64,000 nucleotides of DNA, from NCBI RefSeq assembly GCF_000621665.1, contig NZ_JHXQ01000014.1, positions 59,056-123,055 of the forward strand, read 5' to 3'. The translations under genes and the position numbers were made by a program. This DNA comes from Allorhizobium undicola ORS 992 = ATCC 700741 (GTDB taxonomy: Bacteria > Pseudomonadota > Alphaproteobacteria > Rhizobiales > Rhizobiaceae). Below, piece by piece: positions 63,518 to 64,000 of this stretch. The notes beneath the pieces were generated by a model. That model saw only the letters and a program-made list of their open reading frames with translations, made no database searches and had not been told where the DNA came from. Within the stretch, counting starts at the first letter, position 1. Each line of letters begins with the position of its first letter.

Positions 63518-63558
63518 TGGGCGTGGTGAGGTCAGGCGAATGGGCCACACACTACCCT

Positions 63559-63660
63559 AGAGCGGTTCATTGTTTCATGGAAACATAGAACCGCTCTAAC
63601 TATCTGTTTTTACGCATTTTCAGACGGAAAACCGGCTTCCACTTTTCCTGAAAATGCTCT
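63559..63660. repeat. Two palindromic repeats upstream of the kdp operon
   Basis: AGAGCGGTTC..TGTTTC..GAAACA..GAACCGCTCT (63559-63597), a variant of the 14209 hairpin, then a reversed copy of the GCATTTTC family (63611-63660) ending in CTAG at the edge of the insertion sequence. The order hairpin plus core repeat mirrors 14148-14247 inverted. Confidence 0.8.
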
Positions 63661-63675
63661 AGGTCGTGTGGACAG

Positions 63676-64000
63676 TTACCTGATCCATAGGACGATAGCT
63701 GCGATTGTGACGACTGCGAGATAGTTTCGTGCTGTTTTCTCGAAGCGTGTTGCGACCCTGCGGAAGTGCTTGAGCTTGGAGAAGCAGCATTCGATGAGAT
63801 GGCGTTGGGCATAGAGATCCTTGTCCAGCGGGTGTTTCTTGGCGCGGGAAGGATTGTTAGGGATCACCGCCACTGCGCCTTTCTCGGCGATGGCGGCACG
63901 TAGGCGATCACTGTCATATGCGGTGTCTGCCATCACGATGTCGGCGGGTAAGTCTTCGATCAGAGCATCGGCTTGCGGCGCATCGCCTTTCTGGCCAGCG
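63676..64000 (-). CDS. IS5-family transposase, 3' part (continues beyond window)
   Basis: The minus-strand frame is open to the window edge and codes for at least 107 residues: MADTAYDSDRLRAAI (DDE Asp region of the DxGYDxD type), AVIPNNPSRAKK, then YAQRHLIECCFSKLKHFRR with the catalytic Glu of the Y-(2)R-(3)E-(6)K signature, ending VVTIAAIVLWIR. The internal Met at 63936 is not the start. The IS end should lie near 63660-63675 (after CTAG); the other end is outside. Confidence 0.9.
   Translation of the reverse strand, partial: AGQKGDAPQADALIEDLPADIVMADTAYDSDRLRAAIAEKGAVAVIPNNPSRAKKHPLDKDLYAQRHLIECCFSKLKHFRRVATRFEKTARNYLAVVTIAAIVLWIR

Overview
The window reads as a chromosome or megaplasmid segment of an alphaproteobacterium of the Hyphomicrobiales, most probably the Ochrobactrum/Brucella group. 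This rests on inference from high GC, a catecholate entCEBA/vibH-type locus beside kdp genes, LIV-type ABC transporters, and many copies of short palindromic intergenic repeats of the kind I associate with that group. No rRNA, tRNA or CRISPR array was seen.

Layout. (1) 1-14.2 kb: the 3' part of a membrane GGDEF-EAL protein, two tandem orphan amino-acid-type periplasmic binding proteins, a TPR/OGT-type (GT41) glycosyltransferase overlapping a UDP-galactopyranose mutase, and then a 2149-residue protein built of 267 consecutive octapeptides (LSTAQVAA-like) in unbroken phase. The most novel candidate system is here: a Ser/Thr-rich giant repeat protein next to a possible protein O-glycosyltransferase and a Galf-precursor enzyme. 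(2) 14.4-17.7 kb: hexuronate/aldarate catabolism (UxuA-like dehydratase, FadR-type GntR regulator, KdgD) with a shared putative operator, and a small DUF3008-like protein. (3) 18.1-23.5 kb: ferric-siderophore ABC importer (FepB, D, G; FepC convergent) and a PadR regulator fused in frame to a siderophore-interacting ferric reductase. (4) 23.8-36.5 kb: a LIV-type ABC transporter together with a gallate-like lower pathway (GalB-, GalC- and GalD-like), a class I (VOC) extradiol dioxygenase, a DUF1932-type dehydrogenase, a LysR regulator with two HTH domains and an aromatic-acid MFS permease. (5) 36.9-55.1 kb: a catechol siderophore locus: TonB-dependent receptor, second ferric reductase, an NRPS C-PCP-C protein, a RES/Xre toxin-antitoxin pair, a VibH-like condensation enzyme, a Cy-Cy-A-(degenerate PCP) NRPS, and entCEBA. 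The two NRPS proteins together carry the domain set of VibF, split in two, so the product should be a vibriobactin/agrobactin-like tris-catecholate on a polyamine with Thr-derived oxazoline(s). (6) 55.3-63.4 kb: kdpE, kdpD, kdpC, kdpB, kdpA, kdpF and an extra 27-residue membrane microprotein, all on the minus strand. (7) 63.68-64 kb: the 3' part of an IS5-type transposase.

How it works together: 2,3-dihydroxybenzoate is made by EntC/B/A, activated by EntE and loaded on the EntB carrier domain. VibH would condense it with a polyamine, and the split VibF would add DHB-Thr-derived oxazoline units. The TonB receptor plus FepBDGC would re-import the ferric complex and the two SIP reductases would release iron. 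No phosphopantetheinyl transferase or siderophore exporter is visible in the window. The aromatic block probably takes up and cleaves a trihydroxylated or carboxylated aromatic acid to pyruvate and oxaloacetate.

Repeats: at least four families of short intergenic repeats are scattered through the window, including a two-hairpin ~106-bp element (four copies), one of which supplies the last codons of kdpE. Starts were chosen by visible ribosome-binding sites and signal peptides. All functional calls come from reading motifs, not from database searches.
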